Source of the DNA: an uncultured Bacteroides sp. | GTDB lineage: Bacteria; Bacteroidota; Bacteroidia; Bacteroidales; Bacteroidaceae | Reading direction: 5' to 3' | DNA: 64,000 nt | NCBI RefSeq assembly: GCF_963678425.1 | Contig: NZ_OY782855.1 | Coordinates: 992,001-1,056,000, forward strand | Shown here: positions 54,179 to 63,374 of the stretch, one piece after another | Position numbering within the stretch: the stretch's first letter is position 1 | Layout of the letters: each line of letters opens with the position of its first letter | The notes under the pieces: generated by a model | Told to the model about the DNA's origin: nothing | The model's input: the letters and a program-made list of their open reading frames with translations, nothing else | Database searches by the model: none | Translations under genes and position numbers: made by a program

Positions 54179-55198
54179 TTAATCTACTTTTATCAGATCT
54201 TTCTGGCAAACAAATTTTGGAAAAAATCTCAGGAAGAATTTCGCTACCGGAATTGAAATGAGGGCCACAAAAAACAATATTAATAAAGATGACAACCAAC
54301 CGTTAGCAATAATAAAGAAAGAGAAAAATCTGTTTAGAATAGATATCGCAATCATATGAGTACATAATACAATTACGCTATATCGACCCAAAAAGGATAC
54401 TACAGGAACTTTCAAAAGTAATTTTGAAAGCAGTAATACAAACAATGTTCCACTTATAGCTACTACATAAAATGAGAGATAACTTCCCTGATATTCATTT
54501 AATACCATTGTTACCTGTTTGGCCATAAGATAAACTATCATTCCAAAGATCAGCAAGAAAACCGGAATAAACTTATCTAATTTGTTTGGCAATAAAATAT
54601 TTGTTTTTTCTCTAAGAAAAGATCCTGTATAATAGAAAGGTATGGCAGTGAGGGATGTATCTATCCAAAGAGGCAGATCTATCTTATGAGCACCTAATTC
54701 AAAACCTATTAGTCCAACCAAAAAACAAATTACAGCCATAATCACTTTTCGTCCTTCTTCTTTTATTTTTAAACTGTCACAAAAAACAGTCAGCAAATAG
54801 AATATAGCCGAAGTTTCAAACAAGCAGACAAAAAACCATAAAGGACCATTTATATAAATATCTTCCAGTCTGAATCCTTTTTCAATATTAAAAGGAAGTT
54901 GTAATATTAGATCAGATCGCCCCTCGAATAACCACTTTACACAATAGAAAAGATAAGTTATAACCAGAAAGAAAACAAACGGAATCAATAGTTTATTGGT
55001 CTTTCTAAGTGTAAAATTTACAAGCCCTGCATATTTCTTAAAAAACAAGCCTGACAGGAAGAAATACAAAGGCATTCTGAAGCATGAAAATATTCTGCTG
55101 GGTTCACCAAAACTCAACGGACCAAAAGTGTGGTTCAATATGACAAGCAAAATACAAAAACCTTTTGCTAAATCAATATAGTCTATCCTTTGTTTCAT
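54179..55198 (-). CDS. Acyltransferase family 3 membrane protein
   Basis: 339 aa polytopic protein. N-terminus IDYIDLAKGFCILLVILNHT (His in NHT) and MPLYFFLSGLFFKK match the family. Second of two acyltransferases on the minus strand. No sugar-nucleotide or transferase genes adjoin, so the acceptor is unknown. Confidence 0.87.
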   Translation of the reverse strand: MKQRIDYIDLAKGFCILLVILNHTFGPLSFGEPSRIFSCFRMPLYFFLSGLFFKKYAGLVNFTLRKTNKLLIPFVFFLVITYLFYCVKWLFEGRSDLILQLPFNIEKGFRLEDIYINGPLWFFVCLFETSAIFYLLTVFCDSLKIKEEGRKVIMAVICFLVGLIGFELGAHKIDLPLWIDTSLTAIPFYYTGSFLREKTNILLPNKLDKFIPVFLLIFGMIVYLMAKQVTMVLNEYQGSYLSFYVVAISGTLFVLLLSKLLLKVPVVSFLGRYSVIVLCTHMIAISILNRFFSFFIIANGWLSSLLILFFVALISIPVAKFFLRFFPKFVCQKDLIKVD

Positions 55199-55296
55199 TT
55201 CATTTATTATCAGTAAGATCTCTTTTACTTATAACAAATAACAAAGAATTTAACTTTAATGTTCTTAACTAAAGATATTTTTTACATTCAAATTAT

Positions 55297-56076
55297 TTAG
55301 TATCGCTTATGCTCCGGATGAAAATACTGATGTTTCTTTAGCGTAGCTTTACCATAATGGATGGCATGACGTGGGCAAATATGATAACAAGCAAGACACG
55401 AGGTACAATTATCGCCCCACACAGGCTTTTCATCCACCTTAACATTATGCATTGGGCAATGTTTTTCACATAATCCGCATGAAATACAATCATCCGTAGC
55501 ATAGAATGGCTTTGACGTAACCTGATATTTATTGAACAGCGGATTTATAATCCGACTCTTCAGAAAAGCAAAGCTCCCTTTTTTGCAATCAAAATAGTAT
55601 TCAGTGCGACTTTCCAACAGACCGTTTATTCGTTGAACATCTCCAACCGAATCATCCAGTTTCTTCTTTTCCAACTCCTTCGGATCCGTATCAAAACCAG
55701 GTAAAGAGACGTAATTATTAGGCATAATAACCGAAAAGGCAGCTTTCCACTCCCACTCTTTCATGCGGATAACCTCATGCATAATCTTCAGAGTCAATCC
55801 AGCTTCATCACCACACGAGCAGATAAAAAAGCAATAATGGCTATTGTAGTTGGTAAAACAGATCTTCTTTATAAACTCTTTCACAATTGCAGGTGGAGCC
55901 CACGAATAGACTGGGAAGACAAAACCAATCATTTCAGACTCTCCCAAGGTATATTGGAATGTATTATTAAGATCAATCATTTCGTCTGCAATGGAGATTA
56001 GCTTTTCATTCTGATAAGCCGCCACCTGTCGGGCTATCCATTCAGAGTTTCCTGTTCCCGAAAAATAAAATATCAT
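55297..56076 (-). CDS. EFR1-type protein: flavodoxin-like domain fused to two 4Fe-4S ferredoxin motifs
   Basis: 259-aa flavo-iron-sulfur protein. N-terminal flavodoxin-like domain (YFSGTGNSEWIARQVA FMN loop; MIGFVFPVYSWAPPAIV), then two C-terminal CxxCxxCxxxC motifs (CISCGLCEKHC and CTSCLACYHIC). EFR1-family proteins carry electrons in anaerobes, but the partners are not known. Promoter region is nearly identical to that of ldhA, so they may be coregulated. Confidence 0.88.
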   Translation of the reverse strand: MIFYFSGTGNSEWIARQVAAYQNEKLISIADEMIDLNNTFQYTLGESEMIGFVFPVYSWAPPAIVKEFIKKICFTNYNSHYCFFICSCGDEAGLTLKIMHEVIRMKEWEWKAAFSVIMPNNYVSLPGFDTDPKELEKKKLDDSVGDVQRINGLLESRTEYYFDCKKGSFAFLKSRIINPLFNKYQVTSKPFYATDDCISCGLCEKHCPMHNVKVDEKPVWGDNCTSCLACYHICPRHAIHYGKATLKKHQYFHPEHKRY

Positions 56077-56096
56077 AGATTATATCAATTATAATA

Positions 56097-56174
56097 TGCA
56101 AACTTACACATAAATCTTGGAATTATAAGCGCGTCAAATAAAAATAAAGGCATTTATTTATAGAAGAAATATAC
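56097..56174 (-). promoter_or_regulatory. EFR1 promoter segment shared with ldhA
   Basis: Reverse complement matches 29125-29202 at 73 of 78 positions. -7 box TAAGTTTG (minus strand, 56099-56106) lies about 25 bp before the EFR1 ATG. The common blocks include TGCCTTTATTTTTATTTGAC and the -7 box. Confidence 0.75.
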
Positions 56175-56201
56175 AGAAAAGTTATTCCTTCACGATAAAT
56201 T

Positions 56202-56316
56202 ATTCACCAATAATTTCCAACCATTGGTCTATAATTTCCATTTATTCTCCAATAAATGAAGATTATTGGTGAATGGTTTTTATTTATTGGCGAATAAAAT
56301 CAAATAATTCAGCAAT
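56202..56316. repeat. 21-bp periodic array 3 (six cores)
   Basis: Cores ATTCACCAAT (56202), ATTGGTCTAT (56223), ATTCTCCAAT (56244), ATTGGTGAAT (56265), ATTGGCGAAT (56286) and ATTCAGCAAT (56307) start exactly 21 bp apart. The stretch 56244-56316 is the inverse of array 2 (41881-41953), including two identical 11-nt spacers. It begins 28 bp beyond the EFR1 promoter segment. Confidence 0.9.
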
Positions 56317-56559
56317 TTTTAATTCTTACATTGCATTTTCATGGATCAAAAATGGTAAAATATATTATTTATTCGTGGCAATATGAGTGACTAAGACATA
56401 TTGATATAAATTCTTCATATATTTTTGCTTTATCAATAAAAAAACATACATTTACAAAAAAAAACAAAAGCTATCTATTTCCATTGGATAGAAATAGAAA
56501 CATTTGCTATTATTCTGTACCTGAATACCTTAATAATTAACACAACAAATTTATTTACT

Positions 56560-56808
56560 ATGAATGCACAAGAAAAAAAAGCCGATAGAATAATCAGAAT
56601 GGCTTACAAAAACGGAGGAAGCGTAAACTTGTCTATATTAAAATTCTTGAACAATGAAGATCGTATATCTCCCCAAGTAATACAAATTCTATCTGTATAT
56701 GGATCAATGACTTCAAGTCAGATTGACAGTAATTATGGCTGGGATGTTTTTAAATTAAACGAAAAGGGTATGAACTTTGTTAAAAACAAGATGTTTAGAG
56801 AAGAATAA
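56560..56808 (+). CDS. Small hypothetical protein (winged-helix-like)
   Basis: 82 aa, no signal, basic and helical (KADRIIRMAYKNGG). The layout of helices and a terminal WDVFKLNEKGMNFVK could fit a winged-helix fold, but no family was recognised. It ends 22 bp before a strong terminator, which supports its being a gene. Function unknown. Confidence 0.7.
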   Translation: MNAQEKKADRIIRMAYKNGGSVNLSILKFLNNEDRISPQVIQILSVYGSMTSSQIDSNYGWDVFKLNEKGMNFVKNKMFREE

Positions 56809-56830
56809 TAAAAAATACAGAGTATATCTG

Positions 56831-56877
56831 ATCGCTGTTCAAAAACTTATTCAAAGATTTTGAACAGCGATTTTTTT
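56831..56877 (+). terminator. Terminator after the small hypothetical gene
   Basis: Perfect 14-bp stem ATCGCTGTTCAAAA (56831-56844) with TTTTGAACAGCGAT (56858-56871), followed by seven T. Stops transcription before the lipoprotein gene at 57042. Confidence 0.88.
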
Positions 56878-57041
56878 GTTGCTTAATTATCTTGTCAGTC
56901 TCTTTATATGTTTTCTCAGTAGAGTAATAATTGCTGAAGAGTGTACCACTTTCTCATTATCGTAAATTATGCTAAAACATTATGCCACTTTCTTTTGTTT
57001 TATAATTTTAAGCATGGTTAAACCTTTTAGCAATTTAATCT

Positions 57042-58055
57042 ATGAGAAAGCAACTTATCCCCATAATAATTGCGTTTTGCATTCTCAACGGATGTATCCA
57101 AAAAGCAGGACCATCCCCGAAAGAGAAGAGAATCAGCAAATTGTCTGCTCCAAAATCAGAAAAGGAACCGGTCAATTCAGACTCAGCTTACAATAAAAAG
57201 CTAAAAACTCTGGCGAACGGAGACACCAAAGGATTATGGCCTGTAAAAAATCAACCCTTTCCTAAGAAAGGGGCTATACTTCCTTTCAAAAGAATTGTGG
57301 CCTATTATGGTAATCTCTATTCGAAAAGAATGGGAGTTCTAGGCGAATATCCGCCGAATGAATTGTGGAGAAGATTAAAAAACGAACTAAGAGCCTGGGA
57401 AAATGCCGATCCACAGACACCGGTGCTGCCTGCCATTCATTACATTGCCGTAGTAGCACAAGGCTCTCCACAGAAAGACGGGAAATACCGGTTGCGTATG
57501 CCCAAAAGCCAGATAGATTCTGCATTGTCGATCGCCAGAATGGGAAATGCTATTGTATTTCTGGATGTACAGGTAGGATTAAGCAATGTGAAGGAGGAAA
57601 TCCCTTTGCTGGAGAAGTATCTGAAAATGCCCCACGTACATCTGGCTATTGATCCGGAGTTCTCCATGAAAGACGGTAGCAGACCGGGAACAAAAATAGG
57701 GTCGTTCGAAGCAGATGACATTAATTATTGTTCAGATTATCTGGCAAGACTGGTGCGGGAAAACAATCTTCCTCCGAAAATCTTTGTTGTACACCGTTTT
57801 ACGCAACGGATGGTTAAAAACTACAATAGAATTGTGTTGCATCCTGAGGTGCAGATTGTGATGAACATGGACGGCTTTGGCCCACCGTGGCTGAAATACG
57901 ACTCCTATATTGCTTACATCTATCGGGAACCGGTACAATTTACCGGCTTCAAACTCTTTTACAAGAACGACCTGAGACGTCCGCCTCATCGTTTGCTGAC
58001 ACCTCTGGAACTGATAAAGCTGAAGCCTCAGCCCATTTATATTATGTACCAATAG
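57042..58055 (+). CDS. Hypothetical lipoprotein
   Basis: 337 aa with a lipobox (CILNGC, Cys at residue 18). After a charged linker it has alpha/beta sequence with GAILPFKRIVAYYGN, AIVFLDVQVGLSN and HLAIDPEFSMKDG, the pattern of a TIM-barrel glycosidase-like fold, but no catalytic family could be named. Two acidic residues (DPEF) might be catalytic. It is followed 30 bp later by thpR on the same strand. Confidence 0.75.
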   Translation: MRKQLIPIIIAFCILNGCIQKAGPSPKEKRISKLSAPKSEKEPVNSDSAYNKKLKTLANGDTKGLWPVKNQPFPKKGAILPFKRIVAYYGNLYSKRMGVLGEYPPNELWRRLKNELRAWENADPQTPVLPAIHYIAVVAQGSPQKDGKYRLRMPKSQIDSALSIARMGNAIVFLDVQVGLSNVKEEIPLLEKYLKMPHVHLAIDPEFSMKDGSRPGTKIGSFEADDINYCSDYLARLVRENNLPPKIFVVHRFTQRMVKNYNRIVLHPEVQIVMNMDGFGPPWLKYDSYIAYIYREPVQFTGFKLFYKNDLRRPPHRLLTPLELIKLKPQPIYIMYQ

Positions 58056-58085
58056 CAAGCTGATAACAAAATAAAACATTACATT

Positions 58086-58631
58086 ATGAGAGTATACATT
58101 GGAGTTGATCTGCCTGTTTATGTTAAGGAATCCCTTCTGGAATCACAATTTCAAATGAGAAAGCAGGGAATAAACGGTTCATGGAAACCAGCAGACTATT
58201 TTCACATAACACTCGAATTTCTGGGAGAAATGCTCCCAGAATCTGTTCCACCATTGGCTAAAATAGTAGAAAACACGATTGCCGAAAAAAGAATGTTCAG
58301 ACTGAACATTGACAAACTCGGAGCTTTTCCCTCTTTTCCAAGGGCTCACACGGTATGGGCAGGAGTGAGTGGAAGTGTAGGAAAATTGAATCAACTCTGG
58401 AGCGATCTCCATAATGAACTAATAAAAAACGGATATGAATTACAAAAACCACCATTCCGGCCTCATATCTCTCTGCTTTCCCGTCTTAAAGAAAGTGTGG
58501 CCAACCTCTCTGCGTTTCCTATAAAAAGACCGGGGAAATTTACCGTTTCTGAGGTGATTATCTTTGAAAGTAAAGTAGTGGATGGCAAACGTGTCTATCC
58601 AGCTTTGTATCATGCCCGACTGAAAAAATAA
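58086..58631 (+). CDS. thpR: RNA 2',3'-cyclic phosphodiesterase (2H superfamily)
   Basis: Hydrolyses 2',3'-cyclic phosphate RNA ends. Two HxT/S motifs define the 2H superfamily: H40 in HITLEFLG and the second His in RPHISLLSR. 181 aa, typical of ThpR/LigT. Next to a lipoprotein gene with a small gap; no RNA-repair partner seen. Confidence 0.93.
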   Translation: MRVYIGVDLPVYVKESLLESQFQMRKQGINGSWKPADYFHITLEFLGEMLPESVPPLAKIVENTIAEKRMFRLNIDKLGAFPSFPRAHTVWAGVSGSVGKLNQLWSDLHNELIKNGYELQKPPFRPHISLLSRLKESVANLSAFPIKRPGKFTVSEVIIFESKVVDGKRVYPALYHARLKK

Positions 58632-58678
58632 TTAAGTTAAAGAAACAGATATTTTTCAGTAATGATTTAACTAAAACA

Positions 58679-58710
58679 TTTGCAGCTCACCCTTGAAATA
58701 ATTACTTTTG
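58679..58710 (+). promoter_or_regulatory. Consensus promoter of the C1 peptidase gene
   Basis: -33 TTTG (58679-58682), 20-bp spacer, -7 TACTTTTG (58703-58710). Matches the Bacteroides consensus in both boxes. The ATG follows at 58744. Confidence 0.72.
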
Positions 58711-58743
58711 TTCTTTAATAACAAACACAATTGTACGTTTAAT

Positions 58744-60141
58744 ATGAATAAAAAAATTATTTCAACCTTTGCTTTGACTCTGGCAATCTATGCCAATGCT
58801 CAGCAAAACGTTGGAGGCATATCGGGGGATATGCTGCAAAGTATCAAACAGAGCTATCAAGAGACTGCTTCGGACAAGGCTATCCGCAATGCTATAGGGG
58901 GTAGTGATATCCGCAAGCTAGCTTTAAATCAGGATAATCTGAAAGGTCTGGACACATATTTTTCAAACAAAGTAGAATCTAAAGGGATAGCCGATCAAAA
59001 GAAGTCGGGCCGTTGCTGGCTGTTTACCGGACTAAACGTGATGAGAGCCAGAATGATTTCCAAATACAATCTGGGGCCTTTTGAATTTTCACAGAATTAC
59101 TGCTTCTTCTGGGATCAGCTGGAAAAATCGAACCTCTTTTTGCAGGGGGTAATCGACACGTATAAAAAACCAATGGATGATAAAATGGTGGAGTGGTTGT
59201 TTAAGAATCCATTGAGCGATGGCGGTCAGTTTACCGGTATCTCTGACATCGTTGGAAAATACGGATTGGTTCCAAAAGAAGTAATGCCTGAAACAAACAG
59301 CAGTGACAATACTTCCCAGATGGCCAGTCTGCTCACTACAAAACTTCGCGAATTTGGACTGCAATTGCGTGAAGAGGCGACAAAAGGCGTAAAACAGGCT
59401 AATCTGCAAAAGAAGAAAACTGAAATGTTGTGTACCGTCTATCACATGCTGGCTCTTAACTTAGGAGTTCCTCCCACAGAGTTTACATGGACACGTACGG
59501 ATGTAAAGGGTAATCCGGTAAATACTAAACAGTATACTCCGCTGTCGTTCTTTAAAGAATACATAAACGATGATCTCACCAACAATTATGTGATGATAAT
59601 GAACGATCCTACACGTGAGTATCATAAGAACTACGAGATTGACTTCGACCGTCACCGTTACGATGGAAAGAACTGGACGTATGTAAATCTTCCAGTTGAC
59701 GAAATCAAAGAGATGGCTATCAAATCAATTAAAGACAGCACCATGATGTACTTCTCCTGCGACGTAGGCAAATTTCTCAATTCAGAAAGAGGTTTGCTTG
59801 ATATCAGAAACTATGACTACGAATCTTTAATGGGGACAACTTTTGGAATGAACAAGAAACAAAGGGTACAAAGCTTCGCCAGTGGATCTTCTCACGCAAT
59901 GACACTGATGGCTGTGGATCTGGATCAAAACGGAAAGCCAAAGAAATGGATGGTAGAGAATAGCTGGGGCTCAACCAACGGTTATCAGGGACACCTGATT
60001 ATGACCGACGAATGGTTTGATGAATATATGTTCCGTTTGGTAGTCGATAAAAAGTATGTTCCAACAAAAGTGCTGGACATTCTGAAACAAAAGCCTATCC
60101 GCCTTCCGGCATGGGATCCTATGTTTGCTGACGAGGAATAA
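58744..60141 (+). CDS. Secreted C1-family peptidase (bleomycin hydrolase/PepC type)
   Basis: Cysteine aminopeptidase of the C1B branch. The ATG at 58744 gives a signal peptide (MNKKIISTFALTLAIYANAQ) and 465 aa; the non-ATG start at 58708 is not used. Catalytic residues: C91 in SGRCWLFTGLN, His in SSHAMTLMAV, Asn in VENSWGSTNGYQG. Unlike the cytosolic PepC of Firmicutes this copy is exported, as is common in Bacteroidota. Isolated between a promoter and a terminator. Confidence 0.93.
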   Translation: MNKKIISTFALTLAIYANAQQNVGGISGDMLQSIKQSYQETASDKAIRNAIGGSDIRKLALNQDNLKGLDTYFSNKVESKGIADQKKSGRCWLFTGLNVMRARMISKYNLGPFEFSQNYCFFWDQLEKSNLFLQGVIDTYKKPMDDKMVEWLFKNPLSDGGQFTGISDIVGKYGLVPKEVMPETNSSDNTSQMASLLTTKLREFGLQLREEATKGVKQANLQKKKTEMLCTVYHMLALNLGVPPTEFTWTRTDVKGNPVNTKQYTPLSFFKEYINDDLTNNYVMIMNDPTREYHKNYEIDFDRHRYDGKNWTYVNLPVDEIKEMAIKSIKDSTMMYFSCDVGKFLNSERGLLDIRNYDYESLMGTTFGMNKKQRVQSFASGSSHAMTLMAVDLDQNGKPKKWMVENSWGSTNGYQGHLIMTDEWFDEYMFRLVVDKKYVPTKVLDILKQKPIRLPAWDPMFADEE

Positions 60142-60175
60142 ATTGAAGCCATAAAATTCATTTCCAGATAAAAAA

Positions 60176-60200
60176 GCCTGCTTTATGCAGGTTTTTTTTT
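60176..60200 (+). terminator. Terminator of the C1 peptidase gene
   Basis: Stem CCTGC (60177-60181) with GCAGG (60187-60191), 5-nt loop TTTAT, then a run of nine T. It lies 35 bp after the stop codon. Confidence 0.85.
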
Positions 60201-60314
60201 ATGTTACAGCATTTTGTAATATCTAATTTAGTAAATTATTTAAAAAAAGATTTTATTGTATTAATATTCTTATTAAATTTGCTTCAGCATAATACAAAAT
60301 AAATATACAACTAT

Positions 60315-62114
60315 ATGCGTAACCTTTATCTCCTTTTAACTGGAGTCCTTTTTCTGTTCTCCCTAAACTCTTGCGTCTTAACGGATGCAGATGATCCAGC
60401 TACCATTTCAGGAACCATAACAGACACCTATGGAAACGGTTTACCAGAAGTTACAATACAGATTAATTCCAGCACCGGAAAAGAGAACATTCAGACAGAT
60501 TCAAATGGTAAATATAGCATATCCTTACCATCTGGAGGGGCAGCTGTTCTTACTTTCTCCAAAGAGAAGTTTACCACTCAGATAAGAGAAATAGAATTTA
60601 AAGGGGGAGCACGTAAGGTTGTAAATCTAAAGATGACCTCGCTTGAAGAAGATTCATATTTTGATATCAAAGCCAGTAATATTTATGTCAAAAAAATAAA
60701 TGGGCAAGTATTCGCCTCAATAAGTACGAATGTAAATTATGAAGCCAAATGTAATGATGATTGGGTAAAACTCACAAAATCATCTTCCATCTTATTTATC
60801 GACTACGATACAAATTTTACATTTGAGGAACGTACTGCCACTATCAATCTGGTAGACGAATACGGAAAGACTCATACCATCAAAGTTGTTCAGGAAGCAG
60901 GACCACCTTTTTGGGTTACAGATTATTGTGGCAAAGATAATAAGACTCAGTTCTATAAAGATGTTCCTTTTATCACATTCACCAACGATGCAACAATAAA
61001 ATCAATCAAAGCATTAAGTGAGGAATTGGATTTAACACCTGAATATTCAGCCAATAAAAGAACGGTATATCTATCCAATCTTAAAATACCGGCTTTTACA
61101 CCCGTAAGCATTTCTTATACGGCGGAGTCTCCCAAAGAAGAGATACTGAATGGTCAATTTGATTTGAAAGCTTATATAAATTGTGTGAACACTACAACAA
61201 ATACGGCTCAAAAAATACTCTTTACCAAAGACAGCAAGTATTGCTGGGCTTATACCTATACTGCCGGAGCTTCCACTTTGATTCAATATTCAGCCAATGA
61301 CCTCACAAATACAGGAAACATTGCATGGGAGCAGAATAAGTACAGCACGGTTTCATACAACAGATACAACAATTGCCTCTATATCTCTGAAAAGAGTGGA
61401 AGTATGATAGCTATCTATGATGCCACTACAGGGGCATTTTTAAAAGAAATTGATTTATCGTCAACATTAAAAGGCAGTACAGTCTTTGACATTGAGTTCG
61501 CCGAAAACGGTTATGGTTTAACCCTCGTCAATGGTTTATTGTATGCTATCAATTCTGCGGACAAGAATACATGCCGGTTATTTTCAGCAGATACTTCATT
61601 ATACGATCCTTCGAATCCTCAGAAACTTATAGTGAAGACTATAGCAACCTGCAATGAAGGGAAAACGTTTGTTTTAACCGATAAAAATGGGGAAATAAAC
61701 AATGTATTTACAATTGATGCATCCACTAAAAGCATGAGCAGCTATTATAATCTCAGGGATTACTTTTTTGCTGTAAGCAACGCCTATCCGGGCATTGTGT
61801 TAGGCTCATCAAAAGAAGTTACATATATTGATTTCTCAACCGGATTAAAGTATAATATTGCTTCAAACTATACAGGAAACAGAACTTCCATACTCATAAC
61901 CGGAGATCAGCTTCCAACCATAATGACGTCTGTCTTTGCCACTATCTCAGTCAAGAACGGGGAACAAAAGAAATTTGAGCTGAGCAACGGAGCTCCTTCC
62001 ATCTCTAATGCCTATCCATCAGACGACGGTAAAGTGATCGTTATCACATTCAACAATAAAATTTATCTGTTTAGTCAGGAACTATTTACTAAAAACAGCA
62101 ACAAGCTAAAATAA
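60315..62114 (+). CDS. BACON-domain lipoprotein with carboxypeptidase-like domain and C-terminal propeller-like region
   Basis: 599 aa with lipobox (SLNSC, Cys about residue 20), so lipid-anchored. A CarbopepD_reg-like domain (about 28-105: ISGTITDTYGNGLPEVTIQI), a BACON-type domain (about 115-195: VNYEAKCNDDWVKLT, RTATINLVDEYGKTH), then repeated strands (about 290-590) such as DIEFAENGYGLTLVNGLLYA that may form a propeller. BACON domains are mostly in Bacteroidota surface proteins and bind glycans or mucin. Starts the three-gene series at the right edge, gap 6 bp to the next. Confidence 0.8.
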   Translation: MRNLYLLLTGVLFLFSLNSCVLTDADDPATISGTITDTYGNGLPEVTIQINSSTGKENIQTDSNGKYSISLPSGGAAVLTFSKEKFTTQIREIEFKGGARKVVNLKMTSLEEDSYFDIKASNIYVKKINGQVFASISTNVNYEAKCNDDWVKLTKSSSILFIDYDTNFTFEERTATINLVDEYGKTHTIKVVQEAGPPFWVTDYCGKDNKTQFYKDVPFITFTNDATIKSIKALSEELDLTPEYSANKRTVYLSNLKIPAFTPVSISYTAESPKEEILNGQFDLKAYINCVNTTTNTAQKILFTKDSKYCWAYTYTAGASTLIQYSANDLTNTGNIAWEQNKYSTVSYNRYNNCLYISEKSGSMIAIYDATTGAFLKEIDLSSTLKGSTVFDIEFAENGYGLTLVNGLLYAINSADKNTCRLFSADTSLYDPSNPQKLIVKTIATCNEGKTFVLTDKNGEINNVFTIDASTKSMSSYYNLRDYFFAVSNAYPGIVLGSSKEVTYIDFSTGLKYNIASNYTGNRTSILITGDQLPTIMTSVFATISVKNGEQKKFELSNGAPSISNAYPSDDGKVIVITFNNKIYLFSQELFTKNSNKLK

Positions 62115-62120
62115 ACCGAC

Positions 62121-63326
62121 ATGAAATATATATCAATCTTCACTCTTCTGTTCTGCCTTGCAATAACAGTAAAAGCGCAAAGCAACTATAAGTCCGGTTA
62201 CATTATAACTAATAGTAATGATACTATCAGGGGACTTATTGACTTCAGAACAGATAAAATGAATTCCAGCTATTGTCGGTTCAAATTATCGGAAAATGCA
62301 AATGAGAAAATCTATTATCCAGATGATATTCTAGGTTATATGTTTATTAATGAAGTGAAATATTATGTTTCCCGGACTATTACCATAGATCATAAAACAG
62401 AAAAAGTATTTCTTGAATATCTGGTTCAAGGTTTGAAAGACCTCTACTATTACCCCCTAAATAATGGTTACTATTTTATTGAGGATAAGGATGGTAAAAT
62501 GATATGCTTCACAAAGAAATCAGATGAAATCGTAGACAACAAGTATATTGAGGACAATAAATACATAGGTGCATTGATATATACATTTCAGGATTGCGAA
62601 TCTGTTTTAAAGAATATCGATAAAACAGAATTTGATCGTGGCGACATGATCAGGTTAACAAAAAAGTATCATACACAAATGTGTTCTCCGGGACAAGAGT
62701 GCATTGTCTTTGAAAATGATTATAAAAAGAAATTTATTGAAATTGGGGGAGCGTTATATGGTGGACTTCAGCTTGTTGATTATGTATTTAAGAATACGGA
62801 TTTAACCATATTTAATTCCGCAAAATCCTTATCACCCGTAATCGGAGGTCAGTTTAGTGTTACCAGTCCACGTATGATGAAATCTCTCAGCTTTCAGATA
62901 GACGCTTCACTAGCTGAAATAAAAGGTATAACAGACCGTTCGGGCCTGGACTTTGCTATGTTACCATATCGTTACAAGAGATATAAATTCAATTCAATGA
63001 TCTCTACTGGCATCATGGGATTGAAATACACCTATATGAAAGGAAAATGGCAACCATTTATTGAAGCTGGGATCTGTTATTCACTACTCTTTCATTCTTC
63101 CAGTTCATTTTATTGTGAGGCTATTACTTTTGATCATATAACTCATGAAACGACAGATAATTACCAGCCAGTTCCTCCAAATATGTATGGATTAAATTGT
63201 GGTATAGGATTGACTTATCAATTAAAAAACAAACATTCAATATTTGGACAGATTGTTTATAACAAATTGATAAATTATGAAGCCGACATTAACAGAATTC
63301 AAATAAAACTGGGATACACACTCTAA
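62121..63326 (+). CDS. Outer-membrane-type protein, function unknown
   Basis: 401 aa with signal peptide (to about TVKAQ). Begins with SGYIITNSNDTIRGLIDFRT, a frequent start in Bacteroidota proteins with an N-terminal beta domain. The last ~200 aa alternate hydrophobic strands (GGALYGGLQLVDYVF, FQIDASLAEIKG, FGQIVYNKLINYEADI) and look like a small outer-membrane barrel. Function not recognised. It is 6 bp after the BACON lipoprotein, so probably cotranscribed. Confidence 0.76.
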   Translation: MKYISIFTLLFCLAITVKAQSNYKSGYIITNSNDTIRGLIDFRTDKMNSSYCRFKLSENANEKIYYPDDILGYMFINEVKYYVSRTITIDHKTEKVFLEYLVQGLKDLYYYPLNNGYYFIEDKDGKMICFTKKSDEIVDNKYIEDNKYIGALIYTFQDCESVLKNIDKTEFDRGDMIRLTKKYHTQMCSPGQECIVFENDYKKKFIEIGGALYGGLQLVDYVFKNTDLTIFNSAKSLSPVIGGQFSVTSPRMMKSLSFQIDASLAEIKGITDRSGLDFAMLPYRYKRYKFNSMISTGIMGLKYTYMKGKWQPFIEAGICYSLLFHSSSSFYCEAITFDHITHETTDNYQPVPPNMYGLNCGIGLTYQLKNKHSIFGQIVYNKLINYEADINRIQIKLGYTL

Positions 63327-63374
63327 TTCATATCAGATCTTTATAAAACTAATTTCCATTATTTAAATCTAATA

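Noticed and set aside
30345..56316. CRISPR array in the periodic repeats
   Set aside because: Cores are only 10 bp with 11-nt spacers, and repeats vary and switch orientation. No cas genes are present, and CRISPR repeats are longer (over 20 bp) with spacers of about 30 bp.
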